From contig JAHCBA010000010.1 of NCBI GenBank assembly GCA_019634625.1, positions 62,001 through 126,000 of the forward strand: a DNA stretch of 64,000 nt. Reading direction: 5' to 3'. The notes below the pieces were generated by a model. The model made no database searches and was not told where the DNA came from. It saw nothing but the letters and a program-made list of their open reading frames with translations. The first letter of the stretch is position 1. Each line of letters opens with the position of its first letter. Positions 33,942 through 43,633 of the stretch are shown one piece after another. The stretch comes from Verrucomicrobiia bacterium (GTDB lineage Bacteria > Verrucomicrobiota > Verrucomicrobiia > Limisphaerales > CAIMTB01). A program made the position numbers and the translations under genes.

Positions 33942-35399
33942 TTGATTCCATCGCCAGAACCCATTCCCGATCCCGCGCCCTCAGGCCCTCTCCCGCCCCC
34001 GCCCGGCATCCGCCCCGCCCTCGTTGCCGCCCAACGCGGCCCCGCCCATTACCGGGATCCCCGCGCCATCCGCGCCCTCGTGGAGGCCGCGCTCGCCTCC
34101 CTGGATCTCCCCGATGACTTCGTCCGACCCGGCGACCGCGTCGTCCTCAAACCCAACTGGGTCAAGGAACACGACGAACGCCGCCCCGGTCCCGATGCCT
34201 GGGAACACGTCGTCACCCACCCCGCCGTCATCGAAGCCGTCCTTCGCTGGGTCGCCCCGCGCCTTCGCGGTTCCGGCTCGATCGTCGTCTGCGATGCGCC
34301 CCAGACCGATTCCTCCTTCGCCACCCTCCGCCACTACTGCCAGTTGGACGATCTGGTCTCCCGCGCCCGCGCCGATCACCCGGGCCTCGCCATCGATCTC
34401 CTCGACCTGCGACCCGAGGAATGGCACGCCGTCGATGGGGTCACCGTCTCGAAGACCTCCCTCCCCGGCGATCCCTTGGGCAGCACCCGCGTCGCCCTCA
34501 ACGAAGCCAGCGAGTTCGTCGGGTTCCATGGCTGCGGCCGCCTCTACGGCGCCAGCTTCAATATGGAGGAAACCAACGCCCACCACGCCGGCGTCCTCCA
34601 CGAGTATCTCCTCTGCCGCACCCCCATGGACGCCGATGTCCTCATCAACCTGCCCAAGCTCAAAACCCACAAGAAGGTCGGCATCACCTGCGCCCTCAAA
34701 AACCTCGTCGGCATCAACGCCAACAAGAACTGGCTCCCCCACCACACCGAAGGCACCCCCGCCCAGGGCGGTGACCAGTTCCCCGCCCACACCGCCAAGG
34801 CCCGCCTCGAACATGCCTGGATGGGCGCCGCCAAACGCTTCCTCAAAAACCGCCCGCGCCTGTCCCGCCTCTTCGTTCCCCTGAAAAAGGCCGGACGCCT
34901 CGTCTTCGGCAACACCCAGGCCGTCGTCCGCTCCGGCAATTGGCACGGCAATGACACCTGCTGGCGCATGGTCCTCGACCTCAACAAGTGCCTCTTCCTC
35001 CACACCGGCTCCGGCGAACCCCGCTCCCATCCCCTCCGCTACCTCGCCGTCGTCGATGGCATCGTCGGCGGCCAGGGCAATGGCCCCATGGCCCCCGATC
35101 CAGCCCCCGCCGGCACCGTCCTCGCCGGCACCCACCCGCTCGCCGTCGATTGCGTCGCCGCCACCCTCATGGGCTTCGACTGGCCCCGCCTCCGCCTCCT
35201 CGAACGCGCCTTCCACCTTCGCCCCCCCACCTTCGTCCCCTTTGCCCCCGCCGAACTGCGCGTGGTCTCCCCCCACCCGCCCTGGAACCGTCCCCTCGAC
35301 ACCCTTTCCGATACCTTCGCCTTCGAACCCCACTTCGGATGGCTCGGCGCCATCGAGTCCCGCGCCGCGCCCTTCCCCAGACCCCGCCCACCAAGATGA
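33942..35399 (+). CDS. DUF362 domain-containing protein
   Basis: 485 residues from the TTG supported by GAGGAGG. DUF362 hallmarks: RPGDRVVLKPNWVKEHD, GSGSIVVCDAPQTDSSFATL, DADVLINLPKLKTHKKVGIT, CALKNLVGINANKNWLPHH, and YLAVVDGIVGGQGNGPMAPD. The biochemical role of this family is not established; some members carry ferredoxin domains, but no Fe-S cysteine motif is present here. The stop overlaps the ATG of the histidine kinase downstream (ATGA), so they are co-translated. A cytoplasmic location is likely, as no signal peptide is seen. Confidence 0.85.
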   Translation: MIPSPEPIPDPAPSGPLPPPPGIRPALVAAQRGPAHYRDPRAIRALVEAALASLDLPDDFVRPGDRVVLKPNWVKEHDERRPGPDAWEHVVTHPAVIEAVLRWVAPRLRGSGSIVVCDAPQTDSSFATLRHYCQLDDLVSRARADHPGLAIDLLDLRPEEWHAVDGVTVSKTSLPGDPLGSTRVALNEASEFVGFHGCGRLYGASFNMEETNAHHAGVLHEYLLCRTPMDADVLINLPKLKTHKKVGITCALKNLVGINANKNWLPHHTEGTPAQGGDQFPAHTAKARLEHAWMGAAKRFLKNRPRLSRLFVPLKKAGRLVFGNTQAVVRSGNWHGNDTCWRMVLDLNKCLFLHTGSGEPRSHPLRYLAVVDGIVGGQGNGPMAPDPAPAGTVLAGTHPLAVDCVAATLMGFDWPRLRLLERAFHLRPPTFVPFAPAELRVVSPHPPWNRPLDTLSDTFAFEPHFGWLGAIESRAAPFPRPRPPR

Positions 35400-37249
35400 A
35401 CCCCAACCGCTCCATCGCCCGGACCCAGGCCCCCCCCCCCGCCCGAAGTCACCGGCCCCACCGGAACGCCGCCCGCCTCACCCTCCACGTCCGCGTCGCC
35501 GAAACCGCCCGCCTCGAACGCGCCAACCGCCTCCTCCGGGTCCTCCTCGATACCCAGAAGCAGGTCCCCATCGCCTCCTCCCCCGACTCCTTCCTCCGCG
35601 AAACCTGCCGGCTCCTTGTCGCCTCCGGCGTCTTCCGCCTCGCTTCCATCGCCACCCTTCACCCCACCGGTTCCCCCTCCCTTCAACCCGTCGCCCACGC
35701 CGGCTTCCTCGCCTCCCCCCCGGAACCCTCACCTCCCCAACCCGTCCCCGTCCCCCAGCCTCCCCATCCCCTCGCCCTTGCCCTCGCCCGAAACCTTCCC
35801 CACGCCGTCCCCGATCTCGCTCCCCTCCGCTTCCTGCCCCCCTGGAATTCCCTCCCCTTTCCCGCCCCCCCCTCCCCCGCCACGCTCGTTCCCCTCGCCG
35901 CCGATGCCCGGCCCCCCTTCGCCCTCCTCTGCCTCGCCCACACCTCCCCGGACCCCCTCGACCCCGACACCCTCGCCCTCCTCACGGAACTCGCCCGCGA
36001 TGTCGTCGCCGGTGCCGATACCATCCGCCGCGACCTCGCCCGCAGCCACGCCGTCGCCGAACTCCACGCCAGCGAGGAACGTCTCCGCCTCGCCCTCTGG
36101 GCCGCCAATCAGGGCCTCTTCGATCTCAATCTCAAAACGGGCGAGGCCATCGTCACCCCCGAGTACGCCACCATGCTCGGCTATGACCCCGCCGACTTCC
36201 GCGAAACCAACGACCGCTGGCTCCAACGCCTCCACCCCGACGACCGCGAATCCGTCCGCGCCACGTTCCTCGACTACCTCGCCGGCCGCATCCCCACCTA
36301 CCAGGTCGAGTTCCGCCAACGAACCCGCTCCGGCGACTGGAAATGGATCCTGTCCCTCGGAAAACTCGTCGAACGCGACGCCGAAGGCCGCCCGCTCCGC
36401 ATGCTCGGCACCCACACCGACATCAGCGCACGCAAGCAAACCGAGGCCGCCCTCCACGCCGCCGATCAGGCCCTCCGCGCCAGCGAAGAGCGCTTCCGCC
36501 ACCTCAATGCCGAACTCGAAGAACGGGTCGGCCAGCGCACCGCCCAGCTCGAAGCCGCCCTCGCCGAACTCGACGCCTTCGCCTACTCCATCTCCCATGA
36601 TCTCCGTGCCCCCCTCCGCGCCATCGTCGGGTACGCCGGGATCCTCGCCGAAGATCACGGTCCCCAACTCGACCCCAAAGCCGCCTCCCTCCTCGATGTC
36701 GTCCGCAACGAGGCCAGACGCCTCGGCCAGATGGTGGATGACCTCCTCCGCTTCTCCCGCCTCGGCCGCCAACCCCTGACCCGCATCGCCGTGGACATGA
36801 ACCCCCTCGTCCAGGCCGCCCTCCGCGAACTCGCCCCCCACCTCGCCACCCGTCAGGTCGCCCTCCAGCTCTCCCAACTCCCCGGCGCCGTCGGCGATCC
36901 CTCCCTCCTCCGCCACGTCTGGATCAACCTCCTCGACAACGCCCTCAAGTTCAGCCGCCACCAGCCCCGCGCCGAAATTCACGTTTCCGGCTTCATCCGC
37001 GACGGATTCGCCACCTACTCCGTCCGGGACAACGGCGCCGGCTTCCCCATGGCGCATGCCCACAAGCTCTTCAACGTCTTCCAACGCCTCCACGCCGCCG
37101 ACGAATTCGAAGGCACCGGCGTCGGCCTCGCCCTCGTCCATCGCATCGTCCAGCGCCACGGCGGCCGCATCTGGGCCGAAGCCCAACCCGACCACGGCGC
37201 CCTCTTCCATTTCTCCCTCCCCACCCACCCTCCGGACGCCACCGCCTGA
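35396..37249 (+). CDS. Sensor histidine kinase (GAF-PAS-HisKA-HATPase)
   Basis: 617 residues. A GAF-like domain (about 40-215) precedes a PAS/PAC pair (about 220-345; ALWAANQGLFDLNLKTGEAI, GTHTDISARKQ), a coiled region (about 350-385), HisKA with H401 in AYSISHDLRAPLRAI, and a HATPase (about 490-605; NLLDNALKFS, DNGAGFPM, GTGVGLALVHRIV). It has no membrane helix and no receiver, so it is a soluble kinase that probably reads a cytoplasmic cue. It is coupled to DUF362 upstream and lies five bases before a hybrid kinase that starts with a receiver, its likely phosphorelay partner. Confidence 0.9.
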   Translation: MNPNRSIARTQAPPPARSHRPHRNAARLTLHVRVAETARLERANRLLRVLLDTQKQVPIASSPDSFLRETCRLLVASGVFRLASIATLHPTGSPSLQPVAHAGFLASPPEPSPPQPVPVPQPPHPLALALARNLPHAVPDLAPLRFLPPWNSLPFPAPPSPATLVPLAADARPPFALLCLAHTSPDPLDPDTLALLTELARDVVAGADTIRRDLARSHAVAELHASEERLRLALWAANQGLFDLNLKTGEAIVTPEYATMLGYDPADFRETNDRWLQRLHPDDRESVRATFLDYLAGRIPTYQVEFRQRTRSGDWKWILSLGKLVERDAEGRPLRMLGTHTDISARKQTEAALHAADQALRASEERFRHLNAELEERVGQRTAQLEAALAELDAFAYSISHDLRAPLRAIVGYAGILAEDHGPQLDPKAASLLDVVRNEARRLGQMVDDLLRFSRLGRQPLTRIAVDMNPLVQAALRELAPHLATRQVALQLSQLPGAVGDPSLLRHVWINLLDNALKFSRHQPRAEIHVSGFIRDGFATYSVRDNGAGFPMAHAHKLFNVFQRLHAADEFEGTGVGLALVHRIVQRHGGRIWAEAQPDHGALFHFSLPTHPPDATA

Positions 37250-37254
37250 TCCTC

Positions 37255-39738
37255 ATGCCCCTCGACCCCACGTCGCCTCGCACCCTCCGCGTCCTGCTCA
37301 TCGAGGACTCCGAACCGGACGCCGGCCTCGTCCTCCACGAAATCCGCCGCCACGGCTATCGCGTTCATCACCAGCGCGTCTCCGACGCCGCCGCCCTTCA
37401 GGTCGCCCTCTCCGCCCAGATCTGGGACCTCATCCTCGCCGATTACTGCCTCCCCCGCTTCACCGGCCTCCAGGCCCTCGAAATCGTCAAGGCCCAGGGT
37501 CGTGACATCCCCTTCATTCTCGTCTCCGGCAATATCGGCGAAGATGTCGCCGTCGGCGCCATCAAGGCCGGTGCCCACGACTACCTCCTCAAGGACCGCC
37601 TCGCCCGCCTCGGCTCCGCCATCGAACGCGAACTGCGCGAGGCCGAGGCCCGCCGCTCCCGCCGCCAGACCGAAGACCAGCTCCGCAAACTCTCCCAGGC
37701 CGTCGAACAAGGCCCCGCCGTCGTCTGTATCACCGACCCCGCCGGCACCATCGAATACGTCAATCCCCGCTTCACCGAAGTCACCGGCTACACCCCCCCC
37801 GAGGTCGTCGGCCAGTCCGCCCGCCTCCTCAAATCCGGCCGCTGCACCCGTGCCGAATACGAACTGCTCTGGGACACCATCTCCCGCGGCGAAACCTGGC
37901 GCGGCAATTTCCTCAACCGCCGCCGCGATGGCTCCCAGTACTGGGAAAGCGCCACCATCGCCCCCATCCGCGATGCCTCCGGCATCATCACCCACTACCT
38001 CAAACTCGCCGAGGACATCACCAGCCAGAAGGCCGCCGAGCAGCGCATCCGCGAACAGGCCGAACTCCTCGACCACGCCAGCGATGCCATCCACGTCCGC
38101 ACCCTCGATCACGTCATCCGCTACTGGAACCTCGCCGCCGGCGCCATCTACGGCTGGCAGCCCGGCGAGGTCCTCGGCCGCAAATACACCGACATCCATC
38201 CCCACGATTCCCAGTTCGTCAGCGCCCAGGCCGCCCTCCTCGAACACGGCGGCTGGTCCGGCGAAATGAAACACCCCACCCAGTCCGGCAAGGTCATCGA
38301 TGTCTTCTGCCGCTGGACCCTCGTCCACGGCGAACCCGGCCATCCCGCCTCCATCCTCGCCATCCATACCGACGTCACCGAAAAGAAACAGATCGAGTCC
38401 CAATACCTCCGCGCCCAGCGCCTCGAAAGCCTCGGCTCCCTCGCCGGCGGTATCGCCCATGACCTGAACAACATCCTCAGCCCCATCCTCCTCGCCGCCC
38501 CCCTCCTCCGCGAATCGGTCACCAACCCCGACGACCGCCGCATGCTCGATACCGTCGCCTCCAACGCCCGACGCGGCGCCGAAATCGTCAAGCAGATCCT
38601 CACCTTCGCCCGCGGTGTGCCCGGCGAACGCCTCCCCGTCCAGCCCAAATACCTCATCGAGCAGACCCTCCAGATGGTCCACTCGACCTTCCCCAAACAG
38701 ATCCGCGTCACCCACCGGACCCCCAATGACCTCTGGCCCATGCTCGCCGATGCCACCCAGATCCAACAGGTCCTCGTCAACCTCTGCATCAATGCCCGCG
38801 ATGCCATGCCCCGCGGAGGCACCCTCTCCATCACCGCCACCAACGTCACCCTCGACGAAACCTACGCCGCCCGCACCCCCGGCGCCCAACCCGGTCCCCA
38901 CGTCTGCCTCCGCGTCGGCGATACCGGCTGCGGAATCCCCGATGATGTCCTCGACAGTATCTTCGAACCCTTCTTCACCACCAAACCCCCCCACCAGGGC
39001 ACCGGCCTCGGACTCTCCACCGTCCTCGGCATCGTCCGCAGCCATGGCGGCTTCATCAATGTCGATACCCTCCCCAATCGCGGCAGCACCTTCGAAGTCT
39101 ATCTCCCCGCCCGCCCCAGCAGCACCGCCGTCGCCCCCCGCAACGACGAAACCCCCGCCCCCCGCGGCGGCAATGAACGGGTCCTCGTCGTGGATGACGA
39201 ATCCCCCCTCCGCGATGGCCTCCAACGTGTCCTCGAACGCCATGGCTACCGCGTCCTCACCGCCGCCGACGGCGCCGAGGCCATCAGTCTCCTCGCCCAG
39301 CACCGCGCCTCCCTCCATGCTGTCGTCTCCGACCTCATCATGCCCGGTCTCCACGGTCCCGAACTGGTCCGTGCCGCCCTCCAGATCGCCCCGGACCTGC
39401 CCTTCCTCGGCATGACCGGCGCCTCGGAACGCGATGGCTTCCAGGCTCTCCAGCACCTCCCCCTTGCCGCCCTCCTCACCAAACCCTTCCCGGCCGAACG
39501 CCTCCTCGCCGCCCTCCACCAGGCCCTCCATGGCGCCAAAGGCGCCCCGACCCCGTCCCACACACCCGTGGCACCCCCCACCCCTCCCGCACCTACCCCA
39601 TCCCCGGCGGCCACCACCACCGCATCACCCACTCCCGCGCCCCCAGCACCCACGCCAGTGCCGCCGCCGCCAGATACGGACCGTACGGCAGGCGCGCCGA
39701 CCACTCCCGCCGCCCCGCCGCCGTCAACCCCAGCGTGA
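37255..39738 (+). CDS. Hybrid: receiver-PAS-PAS-histidine kinase-receiver
   Basis: 827 residues. An N-terminal receiver (about 8-130, phospho-acceptor D63 in LADYCLPRFTG) is followed by PAS/PAC (about 145-265), PAS/PAC (about 270-390), HisKA with H402 in GGIAHDLNNILSPI, HATPase (about 510-625; TGLGLSTVLGIV), and a second receiver (about 645-760; D693 in VVSDLIMPGLHG). A Pro/Ala/Thr-rich tail (about 763-827) runs into DNA that codes on the other strand for the end of the prepilin peptidase, so it may be read-through of a lost stop. No DNA-binding domain. The upstream kinase probably signals to the first receiver. Confidence 0.9.
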   Translation: MPLDPTSPRTLRVLLIEDSEPDAGLVLHEIRRHGYRVHHQRVSDAAALQVALSAQIWDLILADYCLPRFTGLQALEIVKAQGRDIPFILVSGNIGEDVAVGAIKAGAHDYLLKDRLARLGSAIERELREAEARRSRRQTEDQLRKLSQAVEQGPAVVCITDPAGTIEYVNPRFTEVTGYTPPEVVGQSARLLKSGRCTRAEYELLWDTISRGETWRGNFLNRRRDGSQYWESATIAPIRDASGIITHYLKLAEDITSQKAAEQRIREQAELLDHASDAIHVRTLDHVIRYWNLAAGAIYGWQPGEVLGRKYTDIHPHDSQFVSAQAALLEHGGWSGEMKHPTQSGKVIDVFCRWTLVHGEPGHPASILAIHTDVTEKKQIESQYLRAQRLESLGSLAGGIAHDLNNILSPILLAAPLLRESVTNPDDRRMLDTVASNARRGAEIVKQILTFARGVPGERLPVQPKYLIEQTLQMVHSTFPKQIRVTHRTPNDLWPMLADATQIQQVLVNLCINARDAMPRGGTLSITATNVTLDETYAARTPGAQPGPHVCLRVGDTGCGIPDDVLDSIFEPFFTTKPPHQGTGLGLSTVLGIVRSHGGFINVDTLPNRGSTFEVYLPARPSSTAVAPRNDETPAPRGGNERVLVVDDESPLRDGLQRVLERHGYRVLTAADGAEAISLLAQHRASLHAVVSDLIMPGLHGPELVRAALQIAPDLPFLGMTGASERDGFQALQHLPLAALLTKPFPAERLLAALHQALHGAKGAPTPSHTPVAPPTPPAPTPSPAATTTASPTPAPPAPTPVPPPPDTDRTAGAPTTPAAPPPSTPA

Positions 39739-40723
39739 TCACCAGGCCCGCGATCGAACTCCCCAGCAACGCAAACACCACCCCCGTCCACCCCGTGAAC
39801 GCCCCGATCGCCGCCATGAACTTCACATCCCCCAACCCCATCGCCTCCCGCGGCACCGTCACCTCGTCCCCCACCGCCTCCATCCACGGCACCGTCCCCG
39901 GATCCACTTCCTCCTCCCCGATCCGCAGCATCCCCCCGCGCAACTGCAGCCGCACCGTCACGTTCCGGTAACACCGGTCCGGCAGCTCCAGCCGCGTGGC
40001 GTGAAAAGCCAGCGTGTCCGAGACCCGGTAGAAGACCTCCTCGTACGGCAGCACCCGGTCCGGCAGATGCAGATCGGTCTCCGTAAACACCATCCGCGTC
40101 CCCGTCGGCAGCACAAACCGTTGCCGCCCCAGCAACAGCTTCCCCAGCTCCAGCATCCCGTACACCAGCCCCGCCCCCAACCCCGCCCCGATCAGCGACG
40201 CCTTCAGCGACGGCCATACGAACTCCTCCCCGTGCATCCCCGGCGCGATCACCGAAAAGGCCACCCCCGCCACCGCCCCCCCCAGCGTGATCTCGTCCGG
40301 AATGATCAGGTGCTCGAGATCAATGAAGGTCGCCACCACCAACCCCGCCGCAAACACACAGAACGCCGAGGCCACCCACACCCCGGTCCCTCCATGCAAC
40401 ACCCACAATCCCGCAAATAATCCCGCGGTCAGCAGTTCCACCCAGAAATACCGCGAAGCGATCCCCCCCCCGCACGACGCACACCGGCCCCGCAACAGCA
40501 GCCACGAGACAATCGGGATGTTCTGCGCCCATCCCACCCGCACCCCGCACCGCGGACAGTGCGAAGGCGGATGGATCAGACTCTGCCCCCGCGGCATCCG
40601 ATGGATGCACACGTTCAGAAAGCTCCCCACGATCGCCCCCACCACCGCGTACACCGCCGTCCAGAAATGAAACGGCGCCCCACCCCACCCCGTCCCGTCC
40701 ATCATCCCCGCCGCCATCGTCAT
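39593..40723 (-). CDS. pilD: Prepilin peptidase (A24, PilD-like)
   Basis: 376 residues from the ATG at 40723. It has the N-terminal zinc-binding domain (CPRCG and CASCG), GAIVGSFLNVCIHRMPRGQS, and both active-site Asp regions (ATFIDLEHLIIPDEIT and AMGLGDVKFMAAIGAFTGW) among about eight membrane helices. A soluble insert (about 205-285) between them lengthens it beyond the common size. It cleaves and N-methylates prepilins, so it could process the pseudopilins at 916 and 5505. The start overlaps the aroE stop (TGATG). The last 146 bases are antisense to the end of the hybrid kinase gene. Confidence 0.93.
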   Translation of the reverse strand: MTMAAGMMDGTGWGGAPFHFWTAVYAVVGAIVGSFLNVCIHRMPRGQSLIHPPSHCPRCGVRVGWAQNIPIVSWLLLRGRCASCGGGIASRYFWVELLTAGLFAGLWVLHGGTGVWVASAFCVFAAGLVVATFIDLEHLIIPDEITLGGAVAGVAFSVIAPGMHGEEFVWPSLKASLIGAGLGAGLVYGMLELGKLLLGRQRFVLPTGTRMVFTETDLHLPDRVLPYEEVFYRVSDTLAFHATRLELPDRCYRNVTVRLQLRGGMLRIGEEEVDPGTVPWMEAVGDEVTVPREAMGLGDVKFMAAIGAFTGWTGVVFALLGSSIAGLVITLGLTAAGRREWSARLPYGPYLAAAALAWVLGAREWVMRWWWPPGMG

Positions 40724-41673
40724 CACAACGCCTCCCCCCCGCCATACACGTTCGCCCACAACGCCCGCCGCATCACCTCCACAGGGGCTGTCCTCCCGCT
40801 CCAGATCTCCAAGGCCGCCGCCCCCTGGTACAACAACATCCCCAACCCGTTCGCCGTCCGGCAACCCGCCGCCTTCGCCGCCGCCAGAAACGGTGTCTCC
40901 GCCGGCCGGTACACCATGTCGTACGCCCCCCGCGCCTTCCCCAACGAAAATGTCCCCGTATCCAGCGGCAGCCCGTCCCCAGCCTTCAACCCCACCGAGG
41001 TCGCATTCAACACAAGGTCAATCTCTCCCTCCGGATATCCCACCAACACCCGTGGCGCCTCCCCCCCCATCCGTGACCGGATCTCCTCCGCCACCTCGAC
41101 CGCCTTCGCTTCCGTCCGGTTGACCAGCCACATCGCCCCCACCCCCTCCGCCGCCAGTCGCAATGCCGCCACCCGCCCCGCCCCCCCGGCCCCCAGGACC
41201 AGAACCCGCGATCCCCCCGGTTCCCACCCCAGATCCTCCCGCAAGGACCGCACAATGGCGTCCGCATCGGTGTTGAAACCCCGCATCCGCACCTCCCCGG
41301 CCTCCTCCGGCTCCATCTCCCCCAGCGGTCGCCACGTCCCTCCCCCGTCGCGCCCCTCAAATCGCACCGTGTTCACCGCCCCATACCGCTCCGCCGACTC
41401 GTCCAGCTCCGCCATCATCCCCAACGCCAGCAGCTTGTGCGGCACCGTCAAATTCACCCCCACAAACCGCATCGCCGCCGCCCCCGCCAGCGCCTCCCCC
41501 AGCGCCTCCGGCCGCACATCGAACGCCCCATACCGCCAGTCCAGACCCAGCGCCGCCATCCCCGCATTCTGCATCGCCGGCGACGCCGAATGCCGCACCG
41601 GATGGCCGTACACGGCGCACAACCGCGTCCCCGCCCCCAATGCATCGCCAGCCACGCTCGATCCCGTCGCCAT
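40723..41673 (-). CDS. aroE: Shikimate dehydrogenase
   Basis: 316 residues from the ATG at 41673. It reduces 3-dehydroshikimate with NADPH in aromatic amino acid synthesis. Seen: CAVYGHPVRHSASPAMQNA (substrate site), VGVNLTVPHKL with the catalytic Lys, RGFNTDADAIVRSL, VLVLGAGGAGRVAALRLA (nucleotide site), LVLNATSVGLKAGDGLPL, and GLGMLLYQGAAALEIWSG. Somewhat longer than usual because of a loop around GGTWRPLGEMEPEEAGEV. It is coupled to pilD by TGATG, an accidental-looking pairing also common in other genomes. Confidence 0.95.
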   Translation of the reverse strand: MATGSSVAGDALGAGTRLCAVYGHPVRHSASPAMQNAGMAALGLDWRYGAFDVRPEALGEALAGAAAMRFVGVNLTVPHKLLALGMMAELDESAERYGAVNTVRFEGRDGGGTWRPLGEMEPEEAGEVRMRGFNTDADAIVRSLREDLGWEPGGSRVLVLGAGGAGRVAALRLAAEGVGAMWLVNRTEAKAVEVAEEIRSRMGGEAPRVLVGYPEGEIDLVLNATSVGLKAGDGLPLDTGTFSLGKARGAYDMVYRPAETPFLAAAKAAGCRTANGLGMLLYQGAAALEIWSGRTAPVEVMRRALWANVYGGGEAL

Positions 41674-41814
41674 GTGGCCGGGCGTTATAGTGGCCCGCCT
41701 CCACCCCGGCAAAGCCCAATCTATGAACGCAACCAGCGTGCATATGCACGCTGATTCCGTCCATTTTGCCCGCGCCGGGCGCATCTCAGATTCTCGGAAC
41801 TCGCCCAAGCCATC

Positions 41815-42105
41815 CCTCGTGCGTACTCGTACTCAGCCCGAAGGGCGGTACCCGTCCTCGTCCTCGAACCCGAAGACACACCTTTTCAAGCGCCGCCTTT
41901 GGGCCCGGTGCATCCCCAGGTTGTCGGTGAGGAGGCGGCGAATCGGAGGGACGAGCTCCGCGAGTCCTCAACCCAACGCTCCACACCGTTCTGAAGGTTT
42001 GGAGCGCAGACTCTCCCTCCCCGCGGCAGCCCTTCGAGCGATGCGGAGGCATGAAATCGGAGGGCCGAATTCTACGAGGCCGCAAGGGCGTGGAGCGAGG
42101 GGATG
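41815..42105. repeat. Dispersed intergenic repeat, longest copy
   Basis: The gap 41674-42190 carries no gene. It holds the hairpin core (ctcagcccgaagggcggtac), the ggagggacgagctccgcgag module and the ggagggccgaattctacgag module in one stretch. It lies between divergent aroE and lipoprotein genes. Confidence 0.75.
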
Positions 42106-42190
42106 CGCACTCCCCATTGCGATCCCCGCCCCCTCCGGTCATCCTATCCCGCGTGTCCCGCGGCGCTCCGGCGCCCGGCCACCGATCGCC

Positions 42191-43633
42191 ATGCACCCGG
42201 AACCCTTCGCCCCCGAGATCCCCGCCTCGCGATGGCGTCGCCGTTCCCTCCTTGCCCTCAGTCTGGCCCTCCTCGTCGCCGCCTCGACCGGCTGCCGCAC
42301 CTACGCCACCAAAACCGAGTCCTACCGCCAGAACTGGCGCGCCGGCCAGGTCGAACAAGCCGCCAAAGCCTTCTCCGACCGCGCCGAAAACCGCGCCCAG
42401 GGCCGCGACGCCGTCATCTGGCGGCTCGAACAGGGCACCGCCCTCCGCGCCGCCGGCCGCTACCCGGAAAGCAACCGCGCCTTCGAAATCGCCGAAGCCC
42501 GCATGTCCGAATTCGAGGCCCGCGCCCGGGTCCGCGTCGCCACCGAGGCGATGTCCGCCGTCACCACCCCCGCCAATCTCCCCTACGAAGGCCGCGCCTA
42601 CGACCGGATCATGGCCGCCACCTACCGCGCCCTGAATTACCTCGCCCTCGACCAGCAGGATCAGGCCCGCCCCGCCCTCCTCCGCGCCCACCAGTATCAG
42701 CAGGATGCCGTCGCCGAAAACGCCCGCCGCATCGAACGCGCCCAGCAGGAGGCCGCCCAGCGCGGCCACGCCGCCGCCATCGACAACACCCGCCAGCACC
42801 CCCAGTTCCAGCAGCGCCTCGACGGCCTCTACGCCCCCCTCTCCGCCCTCCAGCCCTACGCCGAGTACGTCAACCCCTTCACGGTCTGGCTCGACGGCGT
42901 CTTCTTCCTCGCCCAGGCCAGGGACTTCTCCGACCTCGAACGGGCCCGCGTCTCGCTCCAGCGATCCCTCGCCTTCAACCCCAATCACCCCGCCATCCTC
43001 GCCGACCTCGACGCCTGCGAACGCCGTCTCCGCGGCGAACCCCTGCCCGCCGTCACCTACGTCATCCTCGAAAACGGTCAGGCCCCCGTCCGCCAGCAGG
43101 TCCGTATCGACATCCCCATCGTCTTCGCCAACGTGTCCTACATCGGTACCGCCTGGCCCGTCCTCCAACCCCAGTCCGGCCACCTCCCCTCCCTCGCCGT
43201 CGATGCCCACGGCACCCGCCATGCCAGTGCCCAGATTGCCAGCATCGACCGCATCGTCGCCCGCGATTTCGAGGACGAAAAACCCGCCATCGTCACCCGC
43301 ACCCTCGTCTCCACCCTCGCCAAGGGAACCGCCGCCTTCGTCGCCAATCAGGCCGCCAGCCAGCAGGACGAAGGCCTCGGCGCCCTCGTCCGCCTCGCCA
43401 CCCTCGCCTACCAGGCCAGCGTCAACATCGCCGATACCCGCACCTGGACCACCCTGCCCAAGGAGTTCCAGATCGCCCGTCTCCCCACCCCTCCCGACCG
43501 CCGCCTCGACCTCGTCTCCGCCGGACATCCCCCCGCCCGCGTCCACCTTGAGGAGGGCCACGTCAACGTCGTCTATGTCCGCTCGGTCAGCAGCATGGCC
43601 CCCCTTCGCATCTCCCAACTACGACTCAAATGA
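42191..43633 (+). CDS. COG3014-type lipoprotein
   Basis: 480 residues. Lipoprotein signal (SLLALSLALLVAASTGC, lipobox at TGC). It has a TPR-like helical first half (AGQVEQAAKAFSDRAENRAQ, GRYPESNRAFEIAEARMSEF, YRALNYLALDQQDQARPALL) and a mixed second half (VTYVILENGQAPVRQQVRID, DFEDEKPAIVTRTLVSTLAK). This fits the COG3014 lipoproteins that occur next to YcfL and LpoB. Probably outer-membrane-bound on the periplasmic side. The stop overlaps the next ATG (ATGA). Confidence 0.8.
   Translation: MHPEPFAPEIPASRWRRRSLLALSLALLVAASTGCRTYATKTESYRQNWRAGQVEQAAKAFSDRAENRAQGRDAVIWRLEQGTALRAAGRYPESNRAFEIAEARMSEFEARARVRVATEAMSAVTTPANLPYEGRAYDRIMAATYRALNYLALDQQDQARPALLRAHQYQQDAVAENARRIERAQQEAAQRGHAAAIDNTRQHPQFQQRLDGLYAPLSALQPYAEYVNPFTVWLDGVFFLAQARDFSDLERARVSLQRSLAFNPNHPAILADLDACERRLRGEPLPAVTYVILENGQAPVRQQVRIDIPIVFANVSYIGTAWPVLQPQSGHLPSLAVDAHGTRHASAQIASIDRIVARDFEDEKPAIVTRTLVSTLAKGTAAFVANQAASQQDEGLGALVRLATLAYQASVNIADTRTWTTLPKEFQIARLPTPPDRRLDLVSAGHPPARVHLEEGHVNVVYVRSVSSMAPLRISQLRLK

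Noticed and set aside
40559..42190. Upstream extension of the COG3014 lipoprotein frame across aroE
   Set aside because: It is antisense to aroE and the repeat; the lipoprotein signal starts at 42191.
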